Shown piece after piece: positions 33,685 through 43,137 of a DNA stretch of 64,000 nucleotides. Position 1 is the first letter of the stretch, and every line of letters starts with the position of its first letter. Source of the stretch: Mesorhizobium sp. B2-7-2 (lineage in GTDB: Bacteria > Pseudomonadota > Alphaproteobacteria > Rhizobiales > Rhizobiaceae); assembly GCF_006440775.1 (NCBI RefSeq), contig NZ_VFTZ01000023.1, positions 28,249 through 92,248 on the forward strand, in the 5' to 3' direction. The notes below the pieces were generated by a model. That model searched no databases. It had not been told where the DNA came from and saw nothing but the letters and a program-made list of their open reading frames with translations. A program made the position numbers and the translations under genes.

Positions 33685-33974
33685 AATATCGGCTGCTTCC
33701 TCAAGCGGCGGCCGATCTCGAAGACATCGGCGACTACATCGCCAGCCATAGTCCCAATGCCGCGGTCCGGTTCGTAGACGACATGGAGAGGAGGTGGAGC
33801 TTGCTCAGCCTGCATCCCTTTTCAGGTGCTCCGCGCGACGATATCGCGCCCGGTATCCGCCATCTGGTGGTTGGCGAATACCTTACCTTGTACCGGGTTG
33901 GTCACGATGCGGTCGAGATCGTCCGCGTATTACACGGTCGGCGCAAGATCGAAGCGGATGATGTGAATCCGTGA
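33681..33974 (+). CDS. parE: ParE-type toxin
   Basis: A 97-residue RelE/ParE-superfamily toxin: YRLLPQAAADLEDIGDYIA, then FVDDMERRWSLLSLHPFSG and a late YLTLYRVGHDAVEIVRVLHGRR. ParE proteins usually poison DNA gyrase, whereas RelE relatives cut mRNA; the alignment signature here favours ParE. It starts at GTG 33681 overlapping the parD stop and ends only nine bases before the convergent PLP-enzyme gene. Confidence 0.9.
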   Translation: MKYRLLPQAAADLEDIGDYIASHSPNAAVRFVDDMERRWSLLSLHPFSGAPRDDIAPGIRHLVVGEYLTLYRVGHDAVEIVRVLHGRRKIEADDVNP

Positions 33975-33983
33975 CAGGTCTGC

Positions 33984-35099
33984 TCAGCTTGCAATCTTGT
34001 CCAGGGACGCCTCGATCGACTGCCAGAGTTCCTCGACCGGCTCGCAGCCGATCGCGAGACGAACGAAGCCCGGCGGAACGGCGTCGCCGCGTTTCGAGCG
34101 CCGCTCGGCCGATGTGTGCACGCCGCCGAAGGACGTTGCCGCTTCGATCAGCGCGCAACCGTCGATGAACGCCTCTGCCTGTTCTTCGGAGGCCAGTTCG
34201 AACGAAATCAGGAAGCCGAAGCGCTCCATCTGGGCGCGCGCCAGATTGTGCGAGGCATCGCCCTCGAGCCCGGGAAAGCGCACGCCGCTGACGGAGCGGT
34301 GACCCTTCAGCCGCCGCGCGATGGTTTCAGCCGACGAGCACATGCGATCGAAGCGCACTTCCAGCGTTTCGAGGCCGCGATGCACCAGCCATGCTTCGAA
34401 CGGACCGGGGATGCCGCCGGCCGTCTCGCGCCAATCCTTCACCTTGGCGACAATATCGGGATCGCGGCAGGCGACATGGCCGAAGAGAACGTCCGAATGG
34501 CCATTGATCGCCTTGGTGTCGGCCGAGACCACGATGTCGGCGCCAAGATCGAGCGGGCGCTGGCCGAAGGGCGTCATCGTCGTGTTGTCGACGATCAGGA
34601 TTCCGCCTTGCGTATGGACCGCCTTGGCGACGGCGGCGATGTCGCAAATGTCCAGTTGCGGGTTGGACGGACTTTCGACGAAAACCGCCCGGTAGCCGGC
34701 GAAGCCGCCGTCGAGCATGCTTGCCGTCGGCCGCACATCATAGGCGACGCCGAGCGGTTTCAGGAAACGCTCGGCCAGCGCGCGCGTCGTGTGATAGCCG
34801 TCCGACGGCAAGAGGATGCGGTCGCCCGATTTGACGAGCGCGAACAAAGCCGCGGAAATCGCCGCCATTCCCGACGGAAAAATAATGCTTTGCGCCTCTT
34901 CCAGGTGGCCGAGCGCATGCTCGACGGCATGCCAGGTCGGATTGCTGAAGCGGCCGTATTGATCGAAACCCGTCGCGTCGCCCGGCGCGTGGAAGATCGA
35001 GGCCATGGTCAGCGGCAAGGGGATGGGATCGCCCTTGGCAAAATCGGCGCTACGCAAATGGGCAAGTGTCGCGGCGCGTGACTTCGCAGTGTCGGACAT
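33984..35099 (-). CDS. Cystathionine gamma-lyase/synthase-type PLP enzyme
   Basis: A 371-residue Cys/Met-metabolism PLP-family enzyme. The PLP lysine is in SADTKAINGHSD; also visible are GRFSNPTWHAVE, FPSGMAAISAAL and ESPSNPQLDI. Family members cleave or form cystathionine, or handle O-acylhomoserines; the exact step cannot be assigned, but cystathionine gamma-lyase is the usual annotation in rhizobia at this locus. I set the start at ATG 35099. It diverges from the dcw cluster; the shared 390-base gap holds the presumed mraZ control region. Confidence 0.85.
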   Translation of the reverse strand: MSDTAKSRAATLAHLRSADFAKGDPIPLPLTMASIFHAPGDATGFDQYGRFSNPTWHAVEHALGHLEEAQSIIFPSGMAAISAALFALVKSGDRILLPSDGYHTTRALAERFLKPLGVAYDVRPTASMLDGGFAGYRAVFVESPSNPQLDICDIAAVAKAVHTQGGILIVDNTTMTPFGQRPLDLGADIVVSADTKAINGHSDVLFGHVACRDPDIVAKVKDWRETAGGIPGPFEAWLVHRGLETLEVRFDRMCSSAETIARRLKGHRSVSGVRFPGLEGDASHNLARAQMERFGFLISFELASEEQAEAFIDGCALIEAATSFGGVHTSAERRSKRGDAVPPGFVRLAIGCEPVEELWQSIEASLDKIAS

Positions 35100-35489
35100 T
35101 GGCTCGATCCTTTGGGCAGAAAACTTCAACCGACGCTATGCGCGCCGGCTGTGCGCGGCAAGCTGCGTCTTTTTGGGCCAGAGGGCTCTAAACGCTTCGT
35201 TAGGCTTAATAGACGATAAAGACGAGACGTGCCTTCAGCTTACGCTTTCTGGTTGTGGTGCGCGTGTTTGTGAATGCCTGTTCCCGTTGACGCCCATAGT
35301 GCCCCATGATATCCCATTCAGATCAAGCTTTCGTTCCGCGTCAGGGTGAAGCGTACGCCAATCGGGCAGCCGCGGCGGCTGCGCGTTTGTCGGTTTTCGC
35401 CCCGGTGAATGAAGCGATTTGCTGCAAATGCGGCAGGGGCGCGGAGAACAACATGAGGGGTGCAGCGGCAACGGCGGCTGTAGCGTTTA
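35100..35489. other. Divergent control region between the PLP enzyme and dcw cluster
   Basis: A 390-base gap without a convincing gene. It contains the phased TGGGN array (35282-35316) and a promoter-like pair described separately. The stretch from about 35340 to 35489 is GC-rich leader DNA; if transcription begins near 35325 the mraZ leader would be about 165 bases. Confidence 0.5.
35282..35316. promoter_or_regulatory. MraZ-type operator overlapping the putative mraZ promoter
   Basis: Read on the minus strand there are four units at an exact 10-base period: TGGGA, TGGGG, TGGGC and CGGGA, each separated by 5 bases. This is the TGGGN-N5 array reported for E. coli MraZ. On the plus strand a TTGACG (35287-35292), 17-base spacer and TATCCC (35310-35315) overlap it, a plausible but weak promoter. 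The orientation is opposite to that in E. coli. Confidence 0.65.
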
Positions 35490-35948
35490 TTGGACCGGTT
35501 TCTGTCAAACACGGTGAGCAGGATCGATGCGAAGGGGCGGGTGTCCGTTCCGGCGCATTTTCGTGCCGTGGTGCAAAAACGCGGCTATGCGGAACTCTAT
35601 GCGCTGCGCTGCCTGGATCTGCCGGCCATGGACGTCGGCGGGCTCGACCTACTCGACCGCTACGAGCAGCGGATCGGGCTGGAGGATCCCTTTCTGCAGA
35701 CGGCGGACGACATGTCGTTCTTTTGCCATGGCGACGGGACATTTCTGAAGCTCGACCAGGACGGCCGCATCACCATGACCGATTTCATCCGCGAGCATAC
35801 GGGCATCTCGAACGAGGTGGCCTTTGTCGGCCGCGGCAATTTCTTTCAGGTCTGGGAGCCGGGACGGCTTGCCGCCTATGGGGCGCAGGCGCGGGCCCGG
35901 CTTTTGCAGCTTCGGCAGGGGACGAAGCCCGGGGAGCGATCGGAATGA
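35490..35948 (+). CDS. mraZ: Transcriptional regulator MraZ
   Basis: A 152-residue protein of two SpoVT/AbrB-like swapped-hairpin domains (SRIDAKGRVSVPAHFR near the N-terminus, LDQDGRITMTDFIREHTGI in the second). In E. coli MraZ binds its own promoter and represses the dcw cluster, of which it is the first gene. The start is TTG 35490, because Asp-Arg-Phe-Leu-Ser-Asn follows as in rhizobial MraZ; a weak ribosome site makes this less certain than the frame itself. The stop overlaps rsmH. Confidence 0.93.
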   Translation: MDRFLSNTVSRIDAKGRVSVPAHFRAVVQKRGYAELYALRCLDLPAMDVGGLDLLDRYEQRIGLEDPFLQTADDMSFFCHGDGTFLKLDQDGRITMTDFIREHTGISNEVAFVGRGNFFQVWEPGRLAAYGAQARARLLQLRQGTKPGERSE

Positions 35949-36961
35949 TGGCTGGCCACGGCGATGACCCTCACGCCGTTGGCGGACCGGCCCGTCACAT
36001 TCCGGTCCTCCTTGCCGAGGTGCTCGACGCGCTTGCGCCAAAGGCCGGCGAGACGATCGTCGACGGGACATTCGGCGCCGGCGGCTACACCAGCGCCATC
36101 CTCGATCGCGGCGCCTCCGTCGTCGCCATCGACCGCGACCCGGACGCAATCGCGGCGGGCAGGGCGCTCGAACGACAGGCCGGCGGCAGGCTGAGGCTTG
36201 TCCAGGCGCCGTTCTCGACGTTGGACGAGCATATCGAGGGCGCCGACGGCGTGGTGCTCGACATCGGCGTTTCCTCCATGCAACTCGACCAGGCGGAGCG
36301 GGGTTTCTCCTTTCGCGCCGACGGGCCGCTCGACATGCGCATGGCGCAGGCGGGTCTGTCCGCTGCCGACGTCGTCAACACCTTCAAGGCGGGCGACCTT
36401 GCCCGCATCTTCGGCTTTCTCGGCGAGGAACGCCATGCCGGCCGCATCGCGCGCATGATCGAGAGCCGTCGCGAGAAGAAGCCCTTCGAACGCACGCTCG
36501 ATCTCGCCGACGCCATCGAAACCCATATCGGAAGAGGTCCGAAGGACAAGATCCACCCGGCGACACGCGTCTTCCAGGCGCTGCGCATCTTCGTCAATGA
36601 TGAACTTGGCGAGCTTGCAAGGGCGCTGCTGTCCGCCGAGCGGGCGCTGAAGCCCGGCGGGCGCCTTGCCGTGGTGACATTCCATTCGCTGGAAGACCGC
36701 ATCGTCAAGCGCTTCATCGCCGACCGCTCCGAAGCGGCCAGCGGCTCGCGGCATTTACCCGATGCGCCCCTGCGCGTCGCGACTTTCCGTAAGGCTGGCG
36801 GCGGCGTGACGGCGGGAGAGGCCGAGCTCGACGCCAATCCGCGGGCGCGCTCGGCCAGGCTGCGCGCGGCGATCCGCACCGAGGCGCCTGCGCGCGCCGG
36901 CGATTTTTCGATTTTCGGTCTTCCAAAGCTTCCCGCCGTCGAGCGGCCGGGGGAGAGGTGA
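35945..36961 (+). CDS. rsmH: 16S rRNA m4C1402 methyltransferase RsmH
   Basis: A 338-residue SAM-dependent enzyme (former mraW) that methylates N4 of C1402 in 16S rRNA. The start RHIPVLLAEVLDALAP, FGAGGYTSAIL, VLDIGVSSMQLDQAERGFSF, and HPATRVFQALRIFVNDEL then VTFHSLEDRIVKRF are conserved blocks. ATG 35945 overlaps the mraZ stop (ATGA), with a second ATG directly after. It continues the co-transcribed cluster. Confidence 0.96.
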   Translation: MMAGHGDDPHAVGGPARHIPVLLAEVLDALAPKAGETIVDGTFGAGGYTSAILDRGASVVAIDRDPDAIAAGRALERQAGGRLRLVQAPFSTLDEHIEGADGVVLDIGVSSMQLDQAERGFSFRADGPLDMRMAQAGLSAADVVNTFKAGDLARIFGFLGEERHAGRIARMIESRREKKPFERTLDLADAIETHIGRGPKDKIHPATRVFQALRIFVNDELGELARALLSAERALKPGGRLAVVTFHSLEDRIVKRFIADRSEAASGSRHLPDAPLRVATFRKAGGGVTAGEAELDANPRARSARLRAAIRTEAPARAGDFSIFGLPKLPAVERPGER

Positions 36962-36965
36962 GCAC

Positions 36966-37361
36966 GTGTTTCGTACCAGCGACATAGTCCTGATCGCCGT
37001 CATGGTCTCGGCCGCCGCGCTGACCTACAAGACGAAGCGCGAAGCCGAAGAGCAACAGGCGGCGGTGCAGAAGATCCAGGCGCAGATCCACTACGAGGAA
37101 GAGACCATCGATCTCCTCAAGGCGGACTGGAGCCTGCTTACACAGCCGTCGCGGCTGCAGAAGCTTGCCGATGTCTATAAGAGCCAGCTCGGGCTCGAAC
37201 CGGTCAACGCGCACCAGATCGGCGGGCTCGAGGACATACCCGTGAAACCCGTGACGATCGAAGACCTCTCCTCGCAGCGGCTTGGCGGCATGGCCGACAA
37301 TTCGGGCAAGGAGCCCTCGGACGGCAAGGATCCGGTGGTCACCGGGAGCACCGTTCAATGA
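36966..37361 (+). CDS. ftsL: Cell division protein FtsL
   Basis: A 131-residue bitopic protein: an N-terminal membrane helix (about residues 5-20) followed by a coiled coil (about 22-65) and a periplasmic tail of low conservation. It forms the FtsQLB complex that signals to FtsWI; FtsB is not encoded here. It starts with GTG 36966, and the ftsI start lies within its end. Identification relies on position between rsmH and ftsI plus topology, as the sequence is poorly conserved. Confidence 0.88.
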   Translation: MFRTSDIVLIAVMVSAAALTYKTKREAEEQQAAVQKIQAQIHYEEETIDLLKADWSLLTQPSRLQKLADVYKSQLGLEPVNAHQIGGLEDIPVKPVTIEDLSSQRLGGMADNSGKEPSDGKDPVVTGSTVQ

Positions 37362-39079
37362 TCGGTCTTCCAAGGATCGGCGGCCTGCTGACGCGCCGGA
37401 AGAGGCAGGCGGAGGACGGCTCGATCGTCGTCGATGCGGCCCGCAAGGCGACTGGCGGCAAGGCAAAGACGCGCATCGTCATGACGATGGCGGTGTTCTT
37501 CACCATCTATTCGACCATCGCCGGCAGGCTCGTCTATCTCGGGCTGCAGAATCCCGATCTTTCGGGCGGCCCGGAGAACCGGGTCACTGCATCGCGTCCG
37601 GATATCGTCGACCGCAACGGCGAGGTGCTGGCGACCGACATCAAGACGGCGTCGCTGTTTGCCGAGCCGCGCCGAATCGTCGATGCCGACGAAGCGATCG
37701 AGAGATTGTCGACCGTGCTGCCGGAGATCGACTACGAGCAGACCTATCGCAAGCTCAAGAGCGGCGCCGGGTTTGTCTGGCTGCAGCGCCAGCTGACGCC
37801 GAAGCAGCAGGCCGACATCCTGGCGCTAGGCGTCCCCGGCCTCGGCTTCCGCACCGAAAAGCGGCGCTTCTATCCGAGCGGCGAGACCTCGTCCTATATC
37901 GTCGGCCTCACCAACATCGACAACCAGGGCATCTCCGGCATGGAGAAGTATATCGACGAGCAGGGGCTGAGCGATCTGCAGGCGTCGGGGCTCGCCGTGG
38001 CCAAGGATCTCAAGCCGGTCAAGCTTTCGATCGATCTGCGCGTCCAGCATGTGGTGCGCGACGAGATCGCCGCCGGGCTGGAGCGCTATCGCGCCATCGG
38101 CGCCGGCGCCGTTGTGCTGAACATCAAGACCGGCGAAGTGGTCGCCATGGCCTCGGTGCCGGATTTCGATCCGAACAATCCGTATAATGCGCAGGAAAAG
38201 GATCGCCTAAACCGCATGTCGGCCGGGCTCTACGAGATGGGCTCGACCTTCAAGAGCTTCACCTCGGCCATGGCGCTCGATTCCGGCAAGGCGACGATGG
38301 CGAGCCGCTTCGACGCGTCGCATCCGATCCGGGTCGGCCATCAGGCCATCCACGATTTCCACGGCAAGAACCGCGTGCTGTCGCTGCCGGAAGTGTTCCT
38401 CTTTTCGTCCAACATCGGGTCGGCCAGGGAGGCTGAGCTGGTCGGCATCGAGGGGCATCGCGAATTCCTGCACCGCCTCGGCATTCTGGACAGGATGCAG
38501 ACCGAACTGCCGGAAGTCGCGCGCCCGACCGAACCCAAGGTCTGGAAACAGGTCAACTCGTTCACCATCGCCTTCGGTCACGGCGTGTCGACGACGCCCC
38601 TGCAGGCCGCCGTCGGCTGCGCGGCGCTGATGCAGGGCTATCTGATCGAGCCGACATTCCTGGTGCGCAGCGAGCAGGAGGCAATGGCGGTGGCCAAGAA
38701 AGTGGTCGGCGACAAGACGGTCGCAGGCATGCGCTACCTCTATACGCTCAACGCCGAGAAGGGCTCGGCCAGAAACGCCCGGGTTCCCGGCTACCGCGTT
38801 GGCGGCAAGACCGGAACGGCCGAGAAGGTCATCAACGGCCGCTACTCCAAGGACTTGAATTTCAACACCTTCGTCGCCGCCTTCCCGATGGACGATCCGC
38901 AATATCTGGTGTTCACGATCGCCGACGCCCCGCATCCTGAAAAGCCCGGGATGACCGACGTCGCCGCCAACAATGCGGGGGTCATGGCCGGCAACATCAT
39001 CAGACGCGCGGCCGCCATGCTTGGCGTGAAGCCAGATTTCAGCCATGAAAATGGTGCAACGCTGGTTTCCTATCAGTGA
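37358..39079 (+). CDS. ftsI: Septal peptidoglycan transpeptidase FtsI (PBP3)
   Basis: A 573-residue class B penicillin-binding protein with one N-terminal membrane segment (about 45-65), a pedestal domain and a transpeptidase domain with the active-site motifs GSTFKSF (Ser-x-x-Lys), FSSN (Ser-x-Asn) and KTGTAE. It cross-links septal peptidoglycan with FtsW. The start overlaps the ftsL end by four bases. The N-terminus is cytosolic and basic, as expected. Confidence 0.96.
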   Translation: MIGLPRIGGLLTRRKRQAEDGSIVVDAARKATGGKAKTRIVMTMAVFFTIYSTIAGRLVYLGLQNPDLSGGPENRVTASRPDIVDRNGEVLATDIKTASLFAEPRRIVDADEAIERLSTVLPEIDYEQTYRKLKSGAGFVWLQRQLTPKQQADILALGVPGLGFRTEKRRFYPSGETSSYIVGLTNIDNQGISGMEKYIDEQGLSDLQASGLAVAKDLKPVKLSIDLRVQHVVRDEIAAGLERYRAIGAGAVVLNIKTGEVVAMASVPDFDPNNPYNAQEKDRLNRMSAGLYEMGSTFKSFTSAMALDSGKATMASRFDASHPIRVGHQAIHDFHGKNRVLSLPEVFLFSSNIGSAREAELVGIEGHREFLHRLGILDRMQTELPEVARPTEPKVWKQVNSFTIAFGHGVSTTPLQAAVGCAALMQGYLIEPTFLVRSEQEAMAVAKKVVGDKTVAGMRYLYTLNAEKGSARNARVPGYRVGGKTGTAEKVINGRYSKDLNFNTFVAAFPMDDPQYLVFTIADAPHPEKPGMTDVAANNAGVMAGNIIRRAAAMLGVKPDFSHENGATLVSYQ

Positions 39080-39133
39080 TTCTTGCGGCGCGCCGGCAAC
39101 TGCGCGCTATTTTGTTGCGGTGAACGGGACTCA

Positions 39134-40588
39134 ATGCATCTAAAAGATCTAGCCGGCATCCTGCCTGTCGAGGGAACAGCTTCCCCCGACCTGGAGGTGA
39201 CCGGACTTTCCTCCGATTCCCGCGCGGTCAAGACCGGCGTCGTCTTCTTCGCGCTTGCCGGCAGCAAGGCCGATGGCTCGACCTATGCCGCCGATGCCGC
39301 GGCCCGCGGCGCGGCTGCGATCGTCACCGGCAAGGGCGTGAGCGTCTCCAGCCTGTCGATCCCGGTCCTTGCCGTCGATGATCCGCGCCTGGCGCTGGCG
39401 CTCAGCGCGGCGCGCTTCTTCGGACGCCAGCCGCAGACCATGGTCGCCGTCACCGGCACCGCCGGCAAGACATCCGTCGCCGCCTTCACCCGCCAGATCT
39501 GGGAGCAGGCGGGTTTTGCCGCCGCCTCGATCGGCACGACCGGCGTCGTGGCGCCCGGCCGCAACGAATATGGCTCGCTGACGACGCCCGATCCGGTGGC
39601 GTTGCACCGATTGCTCAAGGAGCTGGCGGATGCGGGCGTCACCCACGCCTCGATGGAAGCCTCAAGCCACGGTCTCGACCAGCGCCGCCTCGACGGGGTG
39701 AAGCTGGCGGCCGGCGCTTTCACCAATCTCGGCCGCGACCACATGGATTACCATCCAACGGTCGAGGATTATCACCGCGCCAAGCTGCGCCTGTTCGACA
39801 CGTTGCTGCCGAAGGGCGCGCCCGCGATCGTCTTTGCCGACGACCCATGGTCGGAGCCGACCATCAAAGCCGCGAAAGCGGCGGGGCTGGAAGTGCTGAC
39901 CGTCGGCCGCCATGGCGATTTCCTGACGCTGAAGCGGGTCGAGCATGAGCGGCATCGCCAGCGCGCCGAAATCGTGGCCGACGGCGTGCTGCACGAGGTC
40001 GACCTGCCTTTGGCCGGCGATTTCCAGATCGCCAACGCGCTGGTCTCGGCCGGACTTGCCATCGCAACTGGAACACCCGCGGGCAAGGCTTTGGCGGCAT
40101 TGGAGAAATTGAAGGGCGCGCCGGGCCGGCTCGACCTCGTCGGCGCCACCGCGGCCGGCGCTCCCGTTTATGTCGACTATGCCCATAAGCCCGATGCGCT
40201 GGAGAATGTGCTGACCTCGGTCCGGCCTTTCACCACGGGTCGCGTCGTCGTGGTGTTCGGTTGCGGCGGCGACCGCGACCGGGGAAAAAGGCCGATCATG
40301 GGCGAGATCGCGACCCGGCTCGCCGATGTCGTCATCGTCACCGACGACAATCCGCGCACCGAAGTGCCCGAGACCATCCGCGCAGCGATCCTCGCCGCCG
40401 CGCCCGGCGCCATCGAGATCGGCGATCGCCGCAAGGCGATCCACGAGGCGGTGGCGATGCTTCGCGCCGGCGACACCCTCATCGTCGCCGGCAAGGGACA
40501 TGAGGAAGGCCAGACCGTCGGCACCGAAACCTTCCACTTCTCCGACCATGAGGAAGTGCGTGAGGCGCTCAAGGAGCGCGCCGCATGA
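39134..40588 (+). CDS. murE: UDP-MurNAc-tripeptide ligase MurE (meso-DAP type)
   Basis: A 484-residue cytosolic Mur ligase. It has VTGTAGKTSVAAF (ATP loop) and, near the C-terminus, TDDNPRTE, the DNPR motif that selects meso-diaminopimelate, so the wall is the Gram-negative DAP type. HYMDYHPTVEDY-like (HMDYHPTVEDYHRAK) is the family Mg/substrate block. The ATG at 39134 follows a short leader after ftsI; the same frame is open for 17 more codons upstream. Confidence 0.96.
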   Translation: MHLKDLAGILPVEGTASPDLEVTGLSSDSRAVKTGVVFFALAGSKADGSTYAADAAARGAAAIVTGKGVSVSSLSIPVLAVDDPRLALALSAARFFGRQPQTMVAVTGTAGKTSVAAFTRQIWEQAGFAAASIGTTGVVAPGRNEYGSLTTPDPVALHRLLKELADAGVTHASMEASSHGLDQRRLDGVKLAAGAFTNLGRDHMDYHPTVEDYHRAKLRLFDTLLPKGAPAIVFADDPWSEPTIKAAKAAGLEVLTVGRHGDFLTLKRVEHERHRQRAEIVADGVLHEVDLPLAGDFQIANALVSAGLAIATGTPAGKALAALEKLKGAPGRLDLVGATAAGAPVYVDYAHKPDALENVLTSVRPFTTGRVVVVFGCGGDRDRGKRPIMGEIATRLADVVIVTDDNPRTEVPETIRAAILAAAPGAIEIGDRRKAIHEAVAMLRAGDTLIVAGKGHEEGQTVGTETFHFSDHEEVREALKERAA

Positions 40589-42018
40589 ACCTGCTGTGGA
40601 CGTCGGAAGCGCTCGTCGAAGCCATGGGCGGCAGGCCGATCGGCTCGCTGCCGGAAGGCATCACCGGCATTTCGATCGACAGCCGCAGCCTGGACCCGGG
40701 AAACGCGTTCTTCGCCATCAAGGGCGAAGCGATGGACGGGCATGATTTCGCGACCGCGGCGGTCAAGGCCGGAGCGGCGGTGCTGGTCGTCGCCGAGGGC
40801 AAGCTGCCGTCGCTCGGCCGGCTGACGGCACCGATGATCGTCGTTCAGGACGTGCTCGCGGCCCTCGAGAAGCTCGGCGTCGCGGCCCGCGCCCGCTCGA
40901 AGGCCAGGATCATCGCGGTCACCGGATCGGCCGGCAAGACGACCACCAAGGAAGCGTTGCGGCATGTGCTGTCGGCGGTCGGCAAGGTGCACGCCTCGGC
41001 GCAGTCGTTCAACAACCATTGGGGCGTGCCGCTGACGCTGGCGCGCATGCCGCAGGACTGCGACTATGCCGTCTTCGAGATCGGCATGAATCATCCGGGC
41101 GAGATCCGGCCGCTGGTCAAGATGGTAAGGCCGCATGTCGCCATCGTGACGATCATTGCCGCCGCTCATCTCGGCTTCTTCAGGAATCTCGACGAGATTG
41201 CCGTGGCCAAGGCCGAGGTTTTCGAGGGGATCGAGCCAGGTGGCGCAGCGCTGCTCAACCGCGACGATCCGCGCTGGAAGCTGCTCGGCAAAATGGCGAA
41301 AGAGGCGGGCGTCGAGCATGTCTTCGGCTTCGGCGAAAATGTCCGCTCGGCCTTCCGCCTTGTCGGCTGCGAGCTTCATGCCGACCATTCCGACATCGCC
41401 GTCAAGATCGGCAAGAGGGACCTGAGCGCCCGTGTCGGGGCGCCTGGTCGCCATATCGTGCAGAACGTTCTGGCCGTGCTTGGCGCCGCGCAGCTGGTCG
41501 GCGCCGATGTCGACAAGGTCGCGGCGGCACTGGCAGATCTTTCGGCCGAGCGCGGGCGGGGCCGGCGCCATATCCTGCATCATCCCAACGGGCCGCTCAC
41601 GCTGATCGACGAGAGCTACAACGCCAATCCGGCGTCGATGGCGGCGGCCATGGCGCTGCTCAACGCCACGCCGGTCTCAGGCGAGGGCCGGCGTATCGCG
41701 GTGCTCGGCGACATGCTGGAGCTCGGCAGCCATTCGGCAGATCTCCACGCGGCGCTTGCCAAGCTGATCGTCGGCACGGGCACACGCAACGTCTTTCTCG
41801 GCGGGCCGGAAATGCGGGCGCTGGCCGAGGTTTTGCCGTCAGACATTGCAACCGAGTATCGATCGGGAGCGGAAGAACTGAAGCCGATCGTGATCGCCGC
41901 GCTCAGGCCGGGCGACGTGGTGATGGTCAAGTCGTCGAAGGGCATCGGGTTTTCAAAGCTGGTCGAGGCGTTGCTCGGCAAATTTCCGGCGGAAGCCACA
42001 AACATTAATCCGGCCTAG
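40585..42018 (+). CDS. murF: UDP-MurNAc-pentapeptide ligase MurF
   Basis: A 477-residue Mur ligase adding D-Ala-D-Ala to the tripeptide precursor. It has AVTGSAGKTTTKE (ATP loop), FNNHWGVPLTLAR, EIGMNHPGEI and DESYNANPAS. The start overlaps the murE stop by four bases. It ends shortly before mraY, continuing the precursor pathway in order. Confidence 0.96.
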   Translation: MNLLWTSEALVEAMGGRPIGSLPEGITGISIDSRSLDPGNAFFAIKGEAMDGHDFATAAVKAGAAVLVVAEGKLPSLGRLTAPMIVVQDVLAALEKLGVAARARSKARIIAVTGSAGKTTTKEALRHVLSAVGKVHASAQSFNNHWGVPLTLARMPQDCDYAVFEIGMNHPGEIRPLVKMVRPHVAIVTIIAAAHLGFFRNLDEIAVAKAEVFEGIEPGGAALLNRDDPRWKLLGKMAKEAGVEHVFGFGENVRSAFRLVGCELHADHSDIAVKIGKRDLSARVGAPGRHIVQNVLAVLGAAQLVGADVDKVAAALADLSAERGRGRRHILHHPNGPLTLIDESYNANPASMAAAMALLNATPVSGEGRRIAVLGDMLELGSHSADLHAALAKLIVGTGTRNVFLGGPEMRALAEVLPSDIATEYRSGAEELKPIVIAALRPGDVVMVKSSKGIGFSKLVEALLGKFPAEATNINPA

Positions 42019-42044
42019 ATCGGGCTCCGGGGGACGGAAGGACC

Positions 42045-43127
42045 ATGTTCACACTGCTCGTCGATTTCGCGGACAAGATCTCGTTCTTCAACGTCTTCCG
42101 CTACATCACTTTTCGCACAGGCGGCGCGCTGATCACGTCTGCGCTGATCGTCTTCATCTTTGGGCCGACGATCATCAATTCGCTGCGCCTGCGGCAAGGC
42201 AAGGGCCAGCCGATCCGCGCCGACGGCCCGCAGACGCATTTCAAGAAGGCCGGAACGCCGACCATGGGCGGGCTGATGATCCTGTCCGGCATCATCGGTT
42301 CGTCGCTCTTATGGGCGAACCTGTCCAGCATCTATGTCTGGGTGGTGCTCTTGGTCACCGTCGGCTTCGGCTCGATCGGCTTCTACGACGACTATCTCAA
42401 GGTGACCAAGCAGTCGCATCTGGGCTTCTCCGGCAAGGCCCGCCTGGCGATCGAGTTCATCATCGCCGCCATCGCGGCCTGGGTGATCATGCATAACGGC
42501 CAGGCGCCGTTCTCGTCGTCGCTGACCTTTCCCTTCGCCAAGGAATTCCTGATCAATCTCGGCTGGTTCTTCGTGCCGTTCTCCTGCTTCGTTATCGTCG
42601 GCGCCGGCAATGCGGTGAACCTGACCGACGGCCTCGACGGCCTGGCGATCGTGCCGATCATGATCGCGGCGGCGTCCTTCGGCGTCATCGCCTATCTGTC
42701 GGGCAACGCGGTGTTCGCCGAATATCTGCAGATCCATTTCGTTCCCGGCACCGGCGAGCTCGCCGTCGTGCTCGGCGCGGTAATCGGCGCAGGCCTCGGC
42801 TTCCTTTGGTTCAACGCGCCGCCGGCCGCCATCTTCATGGGCGACACCGGCTCGCTGGCGATGGGCGGGCTGATCGGCACCATCGCGGTCGCCACCAAGC
42901 ACGAGATCGTGCTGGTCATCGTCGGCGGCTTGTTCGTGGTCGAGATCCTGTCGGTCATCATCCAGGTCGGCTATTTCAAGATGACCGGCAAGCGCGTCTT
43001 CCTGATGGCGCCGATCCATCACCATTTCGAAAAGCTCGGCTGGACCGAAAGCCAGGTGGTGATACGCTTCTGGATCATTGCCGTCATCCTGGCGCTGGTC
43101 GGCCTTTCGACCCTCAAGCTCAGATAG
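42045..43127 (+). CDS. mraY: Phospho-MurNAc-pentapeptide transferase MraY
   Basis: A 360-residue integral membrane enzyme with about ten helices, joining UDP-MurNAc-pentapeptide to undecaprenyl phosphate to give lipid I. The catalytic blocks FYDDYLKV, NLTDGLDGLA and HHHFEKLGW are intact. It starts at ATG 42045, after a GGGG-rich ribosome site 26 bases past murF. Confidence 0.97.
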   Translation: MFTLLVDFADKISFFNVFRYITFRTGGALITSALIVFIFGPTIINSLRLRQGKGQPIRADGPQTHFKKAGTPTMGGLMILSGIIGSSLLWANLSSIYVWVVLLVTVGFGSIGFYDDYLKVTKQSHLGFSGKARLAIEFIIAAIAAWVIMHNGQAPFSSSLTFPFAKEFLINLGWFFVPFSCFVIVGAGNAVNLTDGLDGLAIVPIMIAAASFGVIAYLSGNAVFAEYLQIHFVPGTGELAVVLGAVIGAGLGFLWFNAPPAAIFMGDTGSLAMGGLIGTIAVATKHEIVLVIVGGLFVVEILSVIIQVGYFKMTGKRVFLMAPIHHHFEKLGWTESQVVIRFWIIAVILALVGLSTLKLR

Positions 43128-43137
43128 GACTCGCTGC

